Assembly: GCA_964483105.1 (NCBI GenBank)
Contig: CAYZZU010000048.1
Location: forward strand, 1 to 15,370
Length of the DNA stretch: 15,370 nucleotides
Source of the DNA: CAYZZU01 sp964483105
GTDB taxonomy: Bacteria > CG2-30-53-67
Direction: 5' to 3'
In this document: in pieces, positions 1 through 7,152 of the stretch
Layout of the letters: the number at the start of each line of letters is the position of its first letter
How positions within the stretch are numbered: position 1 is the first letter of the stretch
Translations under genes and position numbers: made by a program
Notes under the pieces: generated by a model
What the model was told of the DNA's origin: nothing
What the model saw: the letters and a program-made list of their open reading frames with translations, nothing else
Database searches by the model: none

Positions 1-32
1 ACCTTGGGGAACTGTCAAGGAAAAAAAGAACT

Positions 33-156
33 GTTTGCCTGGCACCTAATTTCCCTCCGGGAATTTAGTCCGGAAGCTCCCCAAAAAACCACCGGATTTA
101 ACTCTTGACCGGTTAGGTGGTGGATTTGGGCTTGAAAAAAAGGTTTGCCTGGCACC
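33..156. repeat. Pair of direct GTTTGCCTGGCACC repeats with intervening hairpins
   Basis: The 14-mer GTTTGCCTGGCACC occurs at 33-46 and again at 143-156. Each copy is preceded by a run of A residues (21-27 and 135-141) and followed by a similar (C/T)AAT. A third copy of its 13-base core lies inverted at 15334-15346. Directly after the first copy is a hairpin (TAATTTCCC at 47-55, GGGAATTTA at 59-67, one mismatch, 3-base loop). A second possible stem pairs CCACC (89-93) with GGTGG (116-120). The core TGCCTGGCA is itself nearly palindromic. No gene is visible in 1-238. This looks like a dispersed intergenic repeat of the REP or small non-autonomous element kind. The copies are seen directly; the class is inferred. 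Confidence 0.6.
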
Positions 157-238
157 CAATCTCTGTTATTTTAGATTCTTATGAGAAAAAGGGCGATAGA
201 GGGTGTATCGCTTTCACCCGCAGGGAAGGGAGAGGTGA

Positions 239-712
239 TTGCCGATCTCCGGGCGGGCGCGGATCGACCGGGTTATGCACAGACGGCGTGTGATTCTCCG
301 GAAACATGCGCTTTCTTACGGGGGCGTCGGGATTGAAGATCTGGTTTCTGGGAAATTCTGCCCGGAAGAGAACCTTGAAGTCTTCGTGACGAGACATGAG
401 TATGATTTGGATTATGTGCATGCTAACATAAGGTTACAGGAGTTATATCATGTCAAACTTGATGTATTGGAGGATCTCTTCGTGGATCCTGAATTAACCT
501 CCATCCATCCCGCGAAGGCCTTGTTTATTGATACCGAGACCACCGGTCTTTCGGGTGGGACCGGGGCCTACGTCTTTCTAGTCGGGATCGGCTATCTCGA
601 GCCGGATCGTTTTGTGGTTGAGCAGTTTCTGATGCGGGATCCGTCTGAGGAAGGCGATATATTCACCCTGCTTCAAGAGAGAATGGAACATGAAAGGAGA
701 GGGAAATGCTGA
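239..712 (+). pseudogene. Truncated YprB-like RNase H-fold exonuclease (N-terminal and first catalytic part only)
   Basis: The 157-residue product resembles the start of the YprB/TTC1275-type ribonuclease H-like family (DEDD exonuclease fold). Recognisable parts are a leader segment (about residues 22-75) of the kind that precedes the nuclease domain in this family, then the first catalytic motif DTETTGLSGGTG with D98 and E100, then a segment around VVEQFLMRDPSEE. Homologues continue for 100 or more residues with the later catalytic Asp motifs and often a C-terminal repeat region. Here the frame ends right after that segment, in a short basic tail whose codons also form the ribosome site and start of the next gene. 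The best start is a TTG at 239 directly after an in-frame TGA (236-238), which is weak, so the N-terminus may be damaged as well. With only motif I present, catalysis is unlikely. I read it as a remnant left by a deletion joining this gene to the HAD gene. A short functional protein is possible but less likely. Confidence 0.6.
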
Positions 713-1176
713 ATCTTGAGATTCCCGGTTTTGGAAATCTTGCCGTCGAAAATCTGGTTATGGACTTAAATGGTACCCTGGGATTGGAGGGGGTTCCGGA
801 TGAGGGAGTGATCGGGAGGTTGAAAGAGCTTTCTCAAATCTTGAAGCTGGTTGTTCTGACCGCCGATACCCATGGGCATGCCAGGAACCTTCCGAGGGAT
901 TTTGGCATGGAGGTGGTCAAACTGACTCCGGGTAATGAGGATGTTCAGAAGCAGGCTCATATCCGGAAAATCGGAGCTGATCGGACGATTGCTCTCGGCA
1001 ATGGATCGAACGATGCCCTGATGCTCAGGGAAGCCGTGGTAGGGATTGTCGTGATCGGTGAAGAGGGCGCATCGGTCAAAGGACTCCTGAATGCCGATAT
1101 CGTGGTTCACCATATCCACCACGCCCTTGACCTGCTTCTCAGGCCGAAACGGTTGCTTGCCACACTGCGAAGCTGA
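706..1176 (+). CDS. HAD-superfamily hydrolase, soluble P-type-ATPase-like (COG4087 type)
   Basis: This 156-residue cytoplasmic protein carries compact HAD phosphatase motifs. Motif I is DLNGTL with nucleophile D20; the usual second Asp is Asn22. Motif II is the Thr in LTADTHG. Motif IV is GNGSND (G98-D103), the P-type ATPase GDGxND pattern with Asn for the first Asp. There is no cap domain and no membrane segment, which matches the small 'soluble P-type ATPase' group related to the phosphorylation domain of cation pumps. The physiological substrate of that group is unknown to me. The ATG at 706 is preceded by AAGGAGAGGG and overlaps the end of the truncated exonuclease frame (ATGCTGA), so the two are translationally adjacent. 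About 140 bases without a gene follow. Family assignment is firm; function is open. Confidence 0.8.
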   Translation: MLNLEIPGFGNLAVENLVMDLNGTLGLEGVPDEGVIGRLKELSQILKLVVLTADTHGHARNLPRDFGMEVVKLTPGNEDVQKQAHIRKIGADRTIALGNGSNDALMLREAVVGIVVIGEEGASVKGLLNADIVVHHIHHALDLLLRPKRLLATLRS

Positions 1177-1318
1177 TACGTGATCATCGATACACCCTCG
1201 CCTCGGTTTTTACCCCGCATGCCTGACGGAGTCACTCAAGAACTGTCCCGCCGGAATCTCGTCCGCCGCTTGCGTTTCATCAGTATGTGAGGTTAAATTT
1301 GAAAGAAGGAGAGGGATC

Positions 1319-2443
1319 ATGAGCCGACTCAGAGAAATCAAGACGATCGGCCAGTCGATCTGGCTCGATTATATTCAACGCGGTCTGCTGGTCCGTGGTG
1401 AACTCAAGGATTTGATGGAGAAGGACGGAATCAGTGGAGTGACCAGTAATCCCACGATCTTTGAAAAGGCGATTTCCGGTACGGAAGATTACAATCCTTC
1501 CATTCTGTCATACGTTCAGGCGGAGCCGGGCATGGATGCGATGGCGTTGTTTGAGCGTCTGGCCGTTGAGGACATCCGAATGGCTGCCGATCTCCTGCGT
1601 CCGATCTATGACGAAACGGACGGATTGGATGGATATGTCAGTATGGAGGTGTCCCCCCATCTGGCTCATGATACGGCTGGCACACTCTCAGAAGTGAAAC
1701 GACTGTGGAAGGAGATCAACCGGCCGAATCTGATGATCAAGGTGCCGGCCACTCCTGAGGGGATTCCCGCGATAGAAGCCTTGACCGCTGAAGGGATCAA
1801 CATCAATGTCACCCTGATCTTTTCCATGAAGCATTACGAATCCGTGGCCCGTGCCTATATCCGGGGGCTTACACGTTGTTCCGATCCGGTTCGGGTCTCC
1901 TCGGTGGCTTCTTTCTTTGTGAGCAGGCTGGATACGGCCGTGGACCGGCTTCTGGATCGGGTCGGGACGCCCGAAGCGCTCTCTCTGAAGGGAAAGACAG
2001 CGATCGCCAACGCCAGGATAGCCTATCGTCGTTTCTGTGAGATTTTTTACGGTGAGCCCTTCTTTGTCCTGAGAAATCGTGGTGCAAGGGTCCAGCGGGT
2101 ACTCTGGGGCAGTACCGGCACCAAGAATCCCGCTTATTCTGATGTCTATTATGTAGAGGAACTGATCGGGCCGGATACGGTCAATACCATCCCCCCGGCG
2201 ACCCTGGAGGCTTTCAGGAACCACGGAAGGGTTTGTCCGGCCCTGGATCGGGGGGGCGCCGAAGCGGAGAAGGTGCTCCAAAAAATTGAAGCTGTGGGTG
2301 TGGATCTGGGGGAAGTGACGGAACAGTTGCAGAAAGACGGGGTGAAGGCTTTTGCCGATTCGTTCGACAACCTGCTGCATTCCCTTGCGGAAAAACTCGG
2401 CGAAATTCTGGCCAGAGAATCGGATGGAAGCACAATTTCTTGA
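1319..2443 (+). CDS. tal: Transaldolase (long Tal/tal2 type)
   Basis: This is the pentose-phosphate-pathway enzyme that transfers a dihydroxyacetone unit between sedoheptulose-7-P and glyceraldehyde-3-P through a Schiff base. At 374 residues it belongs to the longer transaldolase type seen in actinobacteria, cyanobacteria and some deltaproteobacteria, rather than the roughly 215-residue or 316-residue types. Visible signatures are SIWLDYIQRGLL near the N-terminus, GVTSNPTIFEKAI, the catalytic-lysine strand LMIKVPAT with K141, then NVTLIFS and a WGSTGTKNPAYSD segment. The ATG at 1319 has a good AGGAGAGGG site just upstream. In some bacteria this type is fused to glucose-6-phosphate isomerase; there is no such extension here. 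It stands alone between gene pairs. Only a weak promoter-like TTGCGT-17-TTAAAT (1270-1298) is visible ahead of it. Confidence 0.93.
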   Translation: MSRLREIKTIGQSIWLDYIQRGLLVRGELKDLMEKDGISGVTSNPTIFEKAISGTEDYNPSILSYVQAEPGMDAMALFERLAVEDIRMAADLLRPIYDETDGLDGYVSMEVSPHLAHDTAGTLSEVKRLWKEINRPNLMIKVPATPEGIPAIEALTAEGININVTLIFSMKHYESVARAYIRGLTRCSDPVRVSSVASFFVSRLDTAVDRLLDRVGTPEALSLKGKTAIANARIAYRRFCEIFYGEPFFVLRNRGARVQRVLWGSTGTKNPAYSDVYYVEELIGPDTVNTIPPATLEAFRNHGRVCPALDRGGAEAEKVLQKIEAVGVDLGEVTEQLQKDGVKAFADSFDNLLHSLAEKLGEILARESDGSTIS

Positions 2444-2446
2444 TAA

Positions 2447-2491
2447 GAAGCGTGGACTTTGATAGAGTGTACGACACGCTTCAATTCCACG
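2447..2491 (+). other. Leader inverted repeats ahead of the MOSC gene, two alternative stems
   Basis: GAAGCGTG (2447-2454) pairs perfectly with CACGCTTC (2475-2482) across a 20-base loop. CGTGGA (2451-2456) can instead pair with TCCACG (2486-2491). The two stems share bases, so they exclude each other, and the second lies just before the GAAGGAGGAG ribosome site of the MOSC gene. There is no T run, so it is not an obvious terminator. It could be a small attenuator-like leader, a protein-binding palindrome, or chance. The pairing is seen; a role is inference. Confidence 0.35.
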
Positions 2492-2504
2492 TGAAGGAGG
2501 AGAA

Positions 2505-2951
2505 ATGGCGAGTGTGGTTTCGGTGAATATCAGTCAACGGAAGGGGGAACCGAAGCAAAGTGTTCCGACGGTTACGCTTGTGCGCGAACACGGCATCGAA
2601 ACGGACGCCCATGCAGGAAAGTGGCATCGGCAGGTCTCTCTTCTGGCCATGGAGAGTATCCGGAAGATGCAGAACTTGGGACTCGATGTGGGGCCCGGTG
2701 CCTTTGCCGAGAATCTGACCACCGAAGGGGTGGATCTTGTCTCTCTTCCGATCGGAACCCGGATTCGGATCGGAGAACGCGTGGAGCTGGAAGTCACCCA
2801 GATCGGAAAGGTTTGCCACGATCGGTGTGCAATCTACCGCCAAGCAGGTGACTGTGTGATGCCGAAGGAGGGGATCTTTGTCCGGGTGCTTGCCGGAGGG
2901 GAGGTCCGTCCCGGAGATACGGTTCAGGTGCTGTGGAAAGGGGAGGAATGA
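2505..2951 (+). CDS. MOSC-domain protein
   Basis: This 148-residue protein is essentially one MOSC domain, the fold shared with the C-terminal part of Moco sulfurase and with YiiM/YuaD-like proteins. MOSC proteins bind molybdenum cofactor or transfer sulfur or N-hydroxylated substrates through a conserved cysteine. The signature region near residues 102-126 includes KVCHDRCAIYRQAGDCVMP followed by EGIF, then a VLAGGEVRPGD strand and turn. It is a stand-alone small MOSC without the beta-barrel domain of full Moco sulfurases. The ATG follows GAAGGAGGAGAA. The stop overlaps the start of the MogA gene by ATGA, so the two should be translationally coupled. In many deltaproteobacteria I would expect these two domains as one fused protein; here they are separate. 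Cytoplasmic. The exact reaction cannot be told from sequence. Confidence 0.9.
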   Translation: MASVVSVNISQRKGEPKQSVPTVTLVREHGIETDAHAGKWHRQVSLLAMESIRKMQNLGLDVGPGAFAENLTTEGVDLVSLPIGTRIRIGERVELEVTQIGKVCHDRCAIYRQAGDCVMPKEGIFVRVLAGGEVRPGDTVQVLWKGEE

Positions 2952-3487
2952 ACCGGGTTTTTGATCAGGGGGAAACAACTTTCCGGGAAGGAAGAGGTTA
3001 CAGGACGGCGATCCTGACCCTGAGTGATCGTGGGGCACGGGGGGAGCGTGAGGACGAAAGCGGGAGGGTCCTCCGGGAAATGATCCGCGTCCTGCCGGGT
3101 GAGACGGTCTTCTATGAGATCCTTCCTGATGAGTTGGAGAGGATAGCGGACCGGCTGCGCGAACTTTCTGACCGTGGGGACATCGACCTCATTCTGACGA
3201 CAGGGGGAACCGGCGTGTCCCCGCGTGATGTCACCCCGGAGGCGACGCGAGGCGTGATCGACCGGGAGCTGCCGGGGATGGCCGAGGCCATGCGTACTGC
3301 GTCCCTGGCCAAGACTCCTCACGCGATGATTTCCCGGGCGGTCTGTGGCATCCGGAAGGGGACATTGATTGTGAATCTCCCCGGGAGCCCGAGGGGCGCC
3401 CGGGAGAATCTGGAGGTGCTGCTGCCTGCGTTGCCTCATGCCCTGAACAAGATCCGGGGGGACACCTCGGATTGTGCTGTGCCATAG
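2948..3487 (+). CDS. Molybdopterin adenylyltransferase-like protein, MogA/MoaB family
   Basis: MogA/MoaB proteins adenylylate molybdopterin before molybdenum insertion in cofactor synthesis. The 179-residue product shows the family hallmarks: AILTLSDRGARGEREDESG near the N-terminus (the S-D-R-x(4)-E-D-x-S-G pattern), LILTTGGTGVSPRDVTPEAT in the middle (the molybdopterin-binding TTGGTG loop), then LPGMAEAMR, SRAVCGIRKGTLIVNLPGSP and ENLEVLLPALPHAL. I chose the ATG at 2948, which overlaps the MOSC stop as ATGA and follows AAAGGGGAGGA. A GTG at 2933 in the same frame lies inside the MOSC gene and lacks such a site. Whether it acts as MogA proper or as the MoaB paralogue cannot be decided from one gene, so no symbol is given. 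It forms a two-gene molybdenum-cofactor unit with its neighbour. Confidence 0.9.
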   Translation: MNRVFDQGETTFREGRGYRTAILTLSDRGARGEREDESGRVLREMIRVLPGETVFYEILPDELERIADRLRELSDRGDIDLILTTGGTGVSPRDVTPEATRGVIDRELPGMAEAMRTASLAKTPHAMISRAVCGIRKGTLIVNLPGSPRGARENLEVLLPALPHALNKIRGDTSDCAVP

Positions 3488-3569
3488 GCGGCATGCGTTT
3501 TGAGGTCTGGAGGCGGCGTGGAAGGGATGGATGCGGGTTGAACACAGTCGTTCAGGAGGAAAATGAAAG

Positions 3570-4025
3570 ATGGCTCTTGTGAAAAGCATTCTGATTCCGA
3601 CGGATGGTTCCGACTATTCTCTGTACGCCGTGAGATACGCCGTGGAGCTTTGCAGGGAATTAGGGGCTGAGATCGTTCTGGTTTCGGTGGTGGATATCCG
3701 GTATGAGATGTATGATGTGTACAGTGAAATACATTCCATCGATCGGATTGAGGAACTGATTCGTGAACAGATAACGCGGGCGCTGAAACGACATGCTGCG
3801 GAGATCCGTGAAAAGGGTATAAAAGTAAAGAAAATCATAAAAGTAGGAGATGTTGTTCAAGAAATACTTCAGGTGATAAGGGAGGAATCGATCGATCTGG
3901 TTGTGATCGGCACCCATGGTCGGAAGGGTTTCTCCCATATGTTGCTCGGCAGTACGACGGAAAAACTGGTCCGTGCCGCTTCCTGCCCTGTTCTGACGGT
4001 TCGTCCTCCCAAAGAAATGGATTGA
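3570..4025 (+). CDS. Universal stress protein, UspA family, ATP-binding type
   Basis: A single Usp domain of 151 residues. It begins with SILIPTDGSDYS (the usual first strand with the conserved Asp) and ends with the ATP-binding pattern G-x2-G-x9-G-S/T, seen as GTHGRKGFSHMLLGST (residues 114-129), followed by SCPVLTVRPP. The motif is complete, so ATP binding is expected, as in MJ0577-type rather than E. coli UspA-type proteins. Such cytoplasmic dimers are linked to stress or energy-limitation responses, with no known single target. The ATG at 3570 has GGAGGA nine bases upstream; an earlier ATG at 3563 is out of frame. It is separated by 82 bases from mogA and followed by a 75-base gap before pheA, so it is probably its own unit or the end of one. 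Confidence 0.93.
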   Translation: MALVKSILIPTDGSDYSLYAVRYAVELCRELGAEIVLVSVVDIRYEMYDVYSEIHSIDRIEELIREQITRALKRHAAEIREKGIKVKKIIKVGDVVQEILQVIREESIDLVVIGTHGRKGFSHMLLGSTTEKLVRAASCPVLTVRPPKEMD

Positions 4026-4050
4026 TTCCAAAGAGATAATCGGTTAAGAT
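4022..4050 (+). promoter_or_regulatory. Possible sigma70 promoter for the aromatic gene block
   Basis: TTGATT (4022-4027) and TAAGAT (4045-4050) are separated by 17 bases. They match four of six consensus positions each and lie in an AT-richer gap between usp and pheA. The start point would be about 40 bases before pheA. The -35 box overlaps the usp stop codon. Moderate matches like this arise by chance, so this is a candidate only. Confidence 0.3.
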
Positions 4051-4100
4051 ACAACTTCTTTTTTACGATAATCCCCCGATGATGTCGGAGAATGTTCTCT

Positions 4101-5171
4101 ATGGACGGTCTGCGGGACCTCAGAAAAAGGATTGATTCACTCGATGAAAAGATTCTTGACCTCCTGAATCAAAGAGCTGAAGTGGCTCTTGAGATTGGAA
4201 GGCTTAAGTCCAGGCATAACAAAAGTTATCATTCTCCATCAAGAGAGATGGAGGTCCTGAAACGCCTTGAGAAGAAAAACCACGGCCCTTTCCAGGATTC
4301 AGCGATTCGAGCGATTTATCGGGAGATCATGTCTGCCTCTCTCGCTCTTGAAGAACCGATCAAGGTAGCCTATTTTGGGCCGGAGGGGACCTTTACTCAT
4401 CTTGCCTGTATGAAGTATTACGGAAATTCCGCGGAGTATCTGCCTGTCCATACCATACGGGAGGTTTTTGAGGTTGTGGAACGGGAGCAGGCGGATTACG
4501 GCGTGGTGCCTGTCGAGAACTCCACCGAGGGGATGGTGAACAATACCCTCGACATGTTTCTGGATTCGGATCTGTTGATTTATTCCGAGATCTTGATGGA
4601 GGTGTCACATCACCTGATGAGTCTTTCCGGAGAGATGGAGCGGGTCCGGAAGGTCTATTCCCATCCGCAACCAATGGCTCAGTGCAGGAGATGGCTTGAG
4701 ACGCACCTCGTTGATATCCCGGTGATTGAGGTGGAGAGTACGGCCCGGGCCGCTCAGATGGCGTCAAAGACCCCGGAAGCGGCGGCCATCGCCAGCGAAG
4801 CGGCCGTTACGATCTACGGTTTGAAAGTGATCCGGAAAAGAATTGAAGACAATGCGAATAATTATACCCGGTTTCTATCGATCTCCAGAAGAATGGCTCA
4901 ACCGACCGGAGCGGACAAGACTTCGATTCTCTTTTCTTTCCGGAATCGGCCGGGGGCCCTTTTTGATGTCCTGCGTCCCTTCGCCGAACATGGGATCAAC
5001 CTGACCCGGATCGAATCCCGCCCTTCCCGTAAAAAGGCCTGGGAGTATGTTTTTTATGTGGATCTGGAGGGGCACATGACGGAGTCGCCGGTTCGGGAGG
5101 TTCTGGATCTTCTGGAGGGAAAATGTTTCTTTCTGAAGAAACTTGGATCCTACCCCCGGGCGGGGAGATGA
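4101..5171 (+). CDS. pheA: Bifunctional chorismate mutase / prephenate dehydratase (P-protein)
   Basis: It converts chorismate to prephenate and then to phenylpyruvate, the precursor of phenylalanine. Domains in order, numbered from ATG 4101: an AroQ chorismate-mutase helical domain (about 3-84, with LRKRIDSLDEKILDLLNQRA and the later lysine and arginine positions typical of it), a prephenate dehydratase domain (about 86-265, starting KVAYFGPEGTFTHLA and ending with the catalytic NNYTRF, T256-R257), and a C-terminal ACT domain (about 270-350) with GALFDVL and the ESRP motif that binds phenylalanine for feedback inhibition. All three are complete. Two in-frame starts exist. ATG 4092 has GGAG only one base away, while ATG 4101 has it ten bases upstream, so I chose 4101. 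A short CCGA/TCGG stem lies over that ribosome site. It is followed 12 bases later by the aminotransferase, probably in one operon. Confidence 0.95.
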   Translation: MDGLRDLRKRIDSLDEKILDLLNQRAEVALEIGRLKSRHNKSYHSPSREMEVLKRLEKKNHGPFQDSAIRAIYREIMSASLALEEPIKVAYFGPEGTFTHLACMKYYGNSAEYLPVHTIREVFEVVEREQADYGVVPVENSTEGMVNNTLDMFLDSDLLIYSEILMEVSHHLMSLSGEMERVRKVYSHPQPMAQCRRWLETHLVDIPVIEVESTARAAQMASKTPEAAAIASEAAVTIYGLKVIRKRIEDNANNYTRFLSISRRMAQPTGADKTSILFSFRNRPGALFDVLRPFAEHGINLTRIESRPSRKKAWEYVFYVDLEGHMTESPVREVLDLLEGKCFFLKKLGSYPRAGR

Positions 5172-5183
5172 AGGGCATGCAGG

Positions 5184-6263
5184 ATGATAACGGCTCCGGA
5201 TCATATCCGTAATCTCGCTCCTTACCGTCCGGGCAAACCGATCCGGGAATTGGAACGGGAACTTGGGGTTCAGAACATTATAAAGCTCGCTTCGAACGAG
5301 AATCCTCTGGGACCCTCCCCCGGGGCCGTCAGGGCCCTCGCGGCGGAGGTCTCCTCGTTGCATCGCTATCCCGATGGAAGTGGGTATTATCTGAAACGGG
5401 CGCTTTCTGAACGATACGGACTTTCCGATCAACAGATTATTCTCGGCAATGGTTCCAATGAACTGCTTGATCTGATCGTTCGGACCTTTCATACTTCCGG
5501 TATGAATGCCGTCTCTTCGGAGACGACTTTTGTCGTCTACCCGCTGGCCATGCGGATCGTGAACGGGGAGTACCGGGCGGCTCCGTTGAAAGAGGGGGGC
5601 TACGATCTGGAGGCTATGGCTCGGCTGGTTGATGAACGGACCTTCTGCGTGTTTATCGCCAACCCGAACAATCCCACCGGCACCCTGGTGCGCCGAAAGG
5701 CCCTGGATCGTTTCTTCGACCGGATCCCCGATTCCGTTCTGGTGGTGCTGGACGAGGCCTATTTTGAATATGTGGAGGATCCGGAACAGCCCGACGGGCT
5801 GGAGTATCTGAAACGTGGCAGGAACGTCATGGTCCTGAGAACTTTCTCCAAAATTTATGGTCTGGCCGGTCTCAGAATCGGATACGGGATGGCGGACCCG
5901 GGAGTGATCGATGCCATGAACCGTGTCCGTGAGCCTTTCAATACGGGGACCCTCGCTCAGACCGCGGCCCTGGCCGCTCTGGAAGATCGGGAACACATCG
6001 AGTCGAGTCTCAGGAACAATCGTGAGGGAAAGTCCTACCTTTATCGGGAACTGGAGCGGCTGGGATTCTCCTTTCTGCCGACGGAAGCCAATTTTATCTG
6101 GATGGATACGAAACAGGATGCCGGAAGACTCTATGAAGCCCTGCTGCACGAAGGGGTGATTGTGCGTCCGATGGGGGAGCGGCATCTCAGGGTTACAATC
6201 GGCCTTCCGGAAGAAAACCGGAGACTGGTGAAGGCCTTGCGGAAAATCCTGGAGTCCGGCTGA
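5184..6263 (+). CDS. hisC: HisC-type class I/II aminotransferase, probably aromatic/histidinol-phosphate
   Basis: A PLP enzyme of the histidinol-phosphate aminotransferase family, 359 residues (the usual size). Motifs seen are KLASNENPLGPSP near the N-terminus, NPNNPTGTL, LDEAYFEYV (the Asp pairing with the PLP ring nitrogen), FSKIYGLAGLRIGYG with Schiff-base lysine K223, and RPMGERHLRVTIG near the C-terminus with the substrate-carboxylate arginine. By sequence it is HisC. It sits between prephenate dehydratase and prephenate dehydrogenase, and HisC-family enzymes are known to transaminate phenylpyruvate and 4-hydroxyphenylpyruvate in some bacteria. I infer it serves phenylalanine/tyrosine synthesis, perhaps with histidine synthesis as well. 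The ATG at 5184 has AGGG eight bases upstream. The gap to tyrA is 25 bases. Family call firm; substrate open. Confidence 0.9.
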   Translation: MITAPDHIRNLAPYRPGKPIRELERELGVQNIIKLASNENPLGPSPGAVRALAAEVSSLHRYPDGSGYYLKRALSERYGLSDQQIILGNGSNELLDLIVRTFHTSGMNAVSSETTFVVYPLAMRIVNGEYRAAPLKEGGYDLEAMARLVDERTFCVFIANPNNPTGTLVRRKALDRFFDRIPDSVLVVLDEAYFEYVEDPEQPDGLEYLKRGRNVMVLRTFSKIYGLAGLRIGYGMADPGVIDAMNRVREPFNTGTLAQTAALAALEDREHIESSLRNNREGKSYLYRELERLGFSFLPTEANFIWMDTKQDAGRLYEALLHEGVIVRPMGERHLRVTIGLPEENRRLVKALRKILESG

Positions 6264-6288
6264 GGGAAAGGACCGTAAAAGAAAAGTC

Positions 6289-7152
6289 ATGTCAATACGT
6301 TTTCAACAGGTTGTGATTGTCGGGACGGGGTTGATCGGTGCCTCCCTCGGCCTGGCGGGGAAGGAACGGGGGGTTTTCGGGGAAGTAATCGGTGTGGGGC
6401 GCAACCGAATGAACCTGGAGACCGCCCGCCTGCGCGGGGCCGTGGACCGATTCGTACACGATCCGTCCGAGGTGTGTGGAGACGCTGACCTGGTTGTTCT
6501 GGCGACTCCGGTGGCGAGTATCCTTTCCATCGGACGGCAGCTGGCCTCCCGTCTCAGGAGGGGAACCTGTGTGACGGATGTGGGCAGTGTGAAGCAGCCC
6601 CTCGTCGAAGGTCTTGAGGAGGTTCTGCCCGAGGGGATTCTTTTTGTGGGAGGACATCCGATCGCCGGCAGTGAAGCGTCCGGAGCGGGTGCGGCCGTAT
6701 CCGGTTTGTTCGAGGGATCCCGGACGATTCTGACACCGACTGTACAGACCCATCCGGAGGCGCTGCGGAAGATCCGTGCCCTGTGGGAAAAGCTGGGCTC
6801 GAGGGTGATCGAGATGGATGCAAAAGAGCACGACCTTCTTCTCGCCGCGGTCAGTCACCTTCCCCACATGGCGGCCTACGCCCTGGTCAATACCCTCTCC
6901 GATCTGGAGCGGGAGGGTGTCGCCGATCTTTCCCCTTACGCGGCAGGAGGGTTTAAGGATATTACGAGGATCGCGTCCAGCTCGCCGGAGATGTGGCGGG
7001 ATATCTGCCGGATGAACCGGGAGCCGATCCTGAAGATGATCGACCGGTATGAGGCGGCCTTGAATCGGATCCGTGAGCTGATCGTTGAAGAGGAATCCGA
7101 CCCTTTGATGCGGCAATTTGAAAAGGCCCGCGATTACCGGAATGCCTTGTGA
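6289..7152 (+). CDS. tyrA: Prephenate dehydrogenase
   Basis: It oxidatively decarboxylates prephenate to 4-hydroxyphenylpyruvate using NAD(P). The 287 residues hold an N-terminal Rossmann domain with the dinucleotide motif GTGLIG (G12-x-G14-x-x-G17), then VGGHPIAGSE with H123 (the active-site histidine region of the family) and AVSHLPHMAAYAL with H190, in an all-helical C-terminal dimer domain. There is no chorismate mutase or ACT domain, so it is the mono-functional type and mutase activity must come from PheA. Feedback control by tyrosine through an ACT domain is not expected. Whether it prefers prephenate or arogenate cannot be read from the sequence. It lies 25 bases after the aminotransferase and 100 bases before aroA, a gap where I see only a short CCCC/GGGG hairpin near 7202-7213. 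Confidence 0.93.
   Translation: MSIRFQQVVIVGTGLIGASLGLAGKERGVFGEVIGVGRNRMNLETARLRGAVDRFVHDPSEVCGDADLVVLATPVASILSIGRQLASRLRRGTCVTDVGSVKQPLVEGLEEVLPEGILFVGGHPIAGSEASGAGAAVSGLFEGSRTILTPTVQTHPEALRKIRALWEKLGSRVIEMDAKEHDLLLAAVSHLPHMAAYALVNTLSDLEREGVADLSPYAAGGFKDITRIASSSPEMWRDICRMNREPILKMIDRYEAALNRIRELIVEEESDPLMRQFEKARDYRNAL

Noticed and set aside
181..333. ATG-started plus-strand frame ahead of and overlapping the truncated exonuclease in another phase
   Set aside because: Considered as the missing N-terminus joined by a frameshift, but its translation does not resemble the family and no good ribosome site precedes it.
1177..1318. Gap before tal, containing AAGAACTGT also seen at 26-34 and a weak TTGCGT-17-TTAAAT promoter match
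   Set aside because: A 9-base match is close to chance level and the promoter boxes are poor; no gene or clear stem-loop is present.
4875..6290. A 471-codon open frame on the minus strand opposite pheA and hisC
   Set aside because: It lies entirely antisense to two clear enzyme genes, has no recognisable domain, and has the composition expected of a shadow frame in GC-rich DNA.
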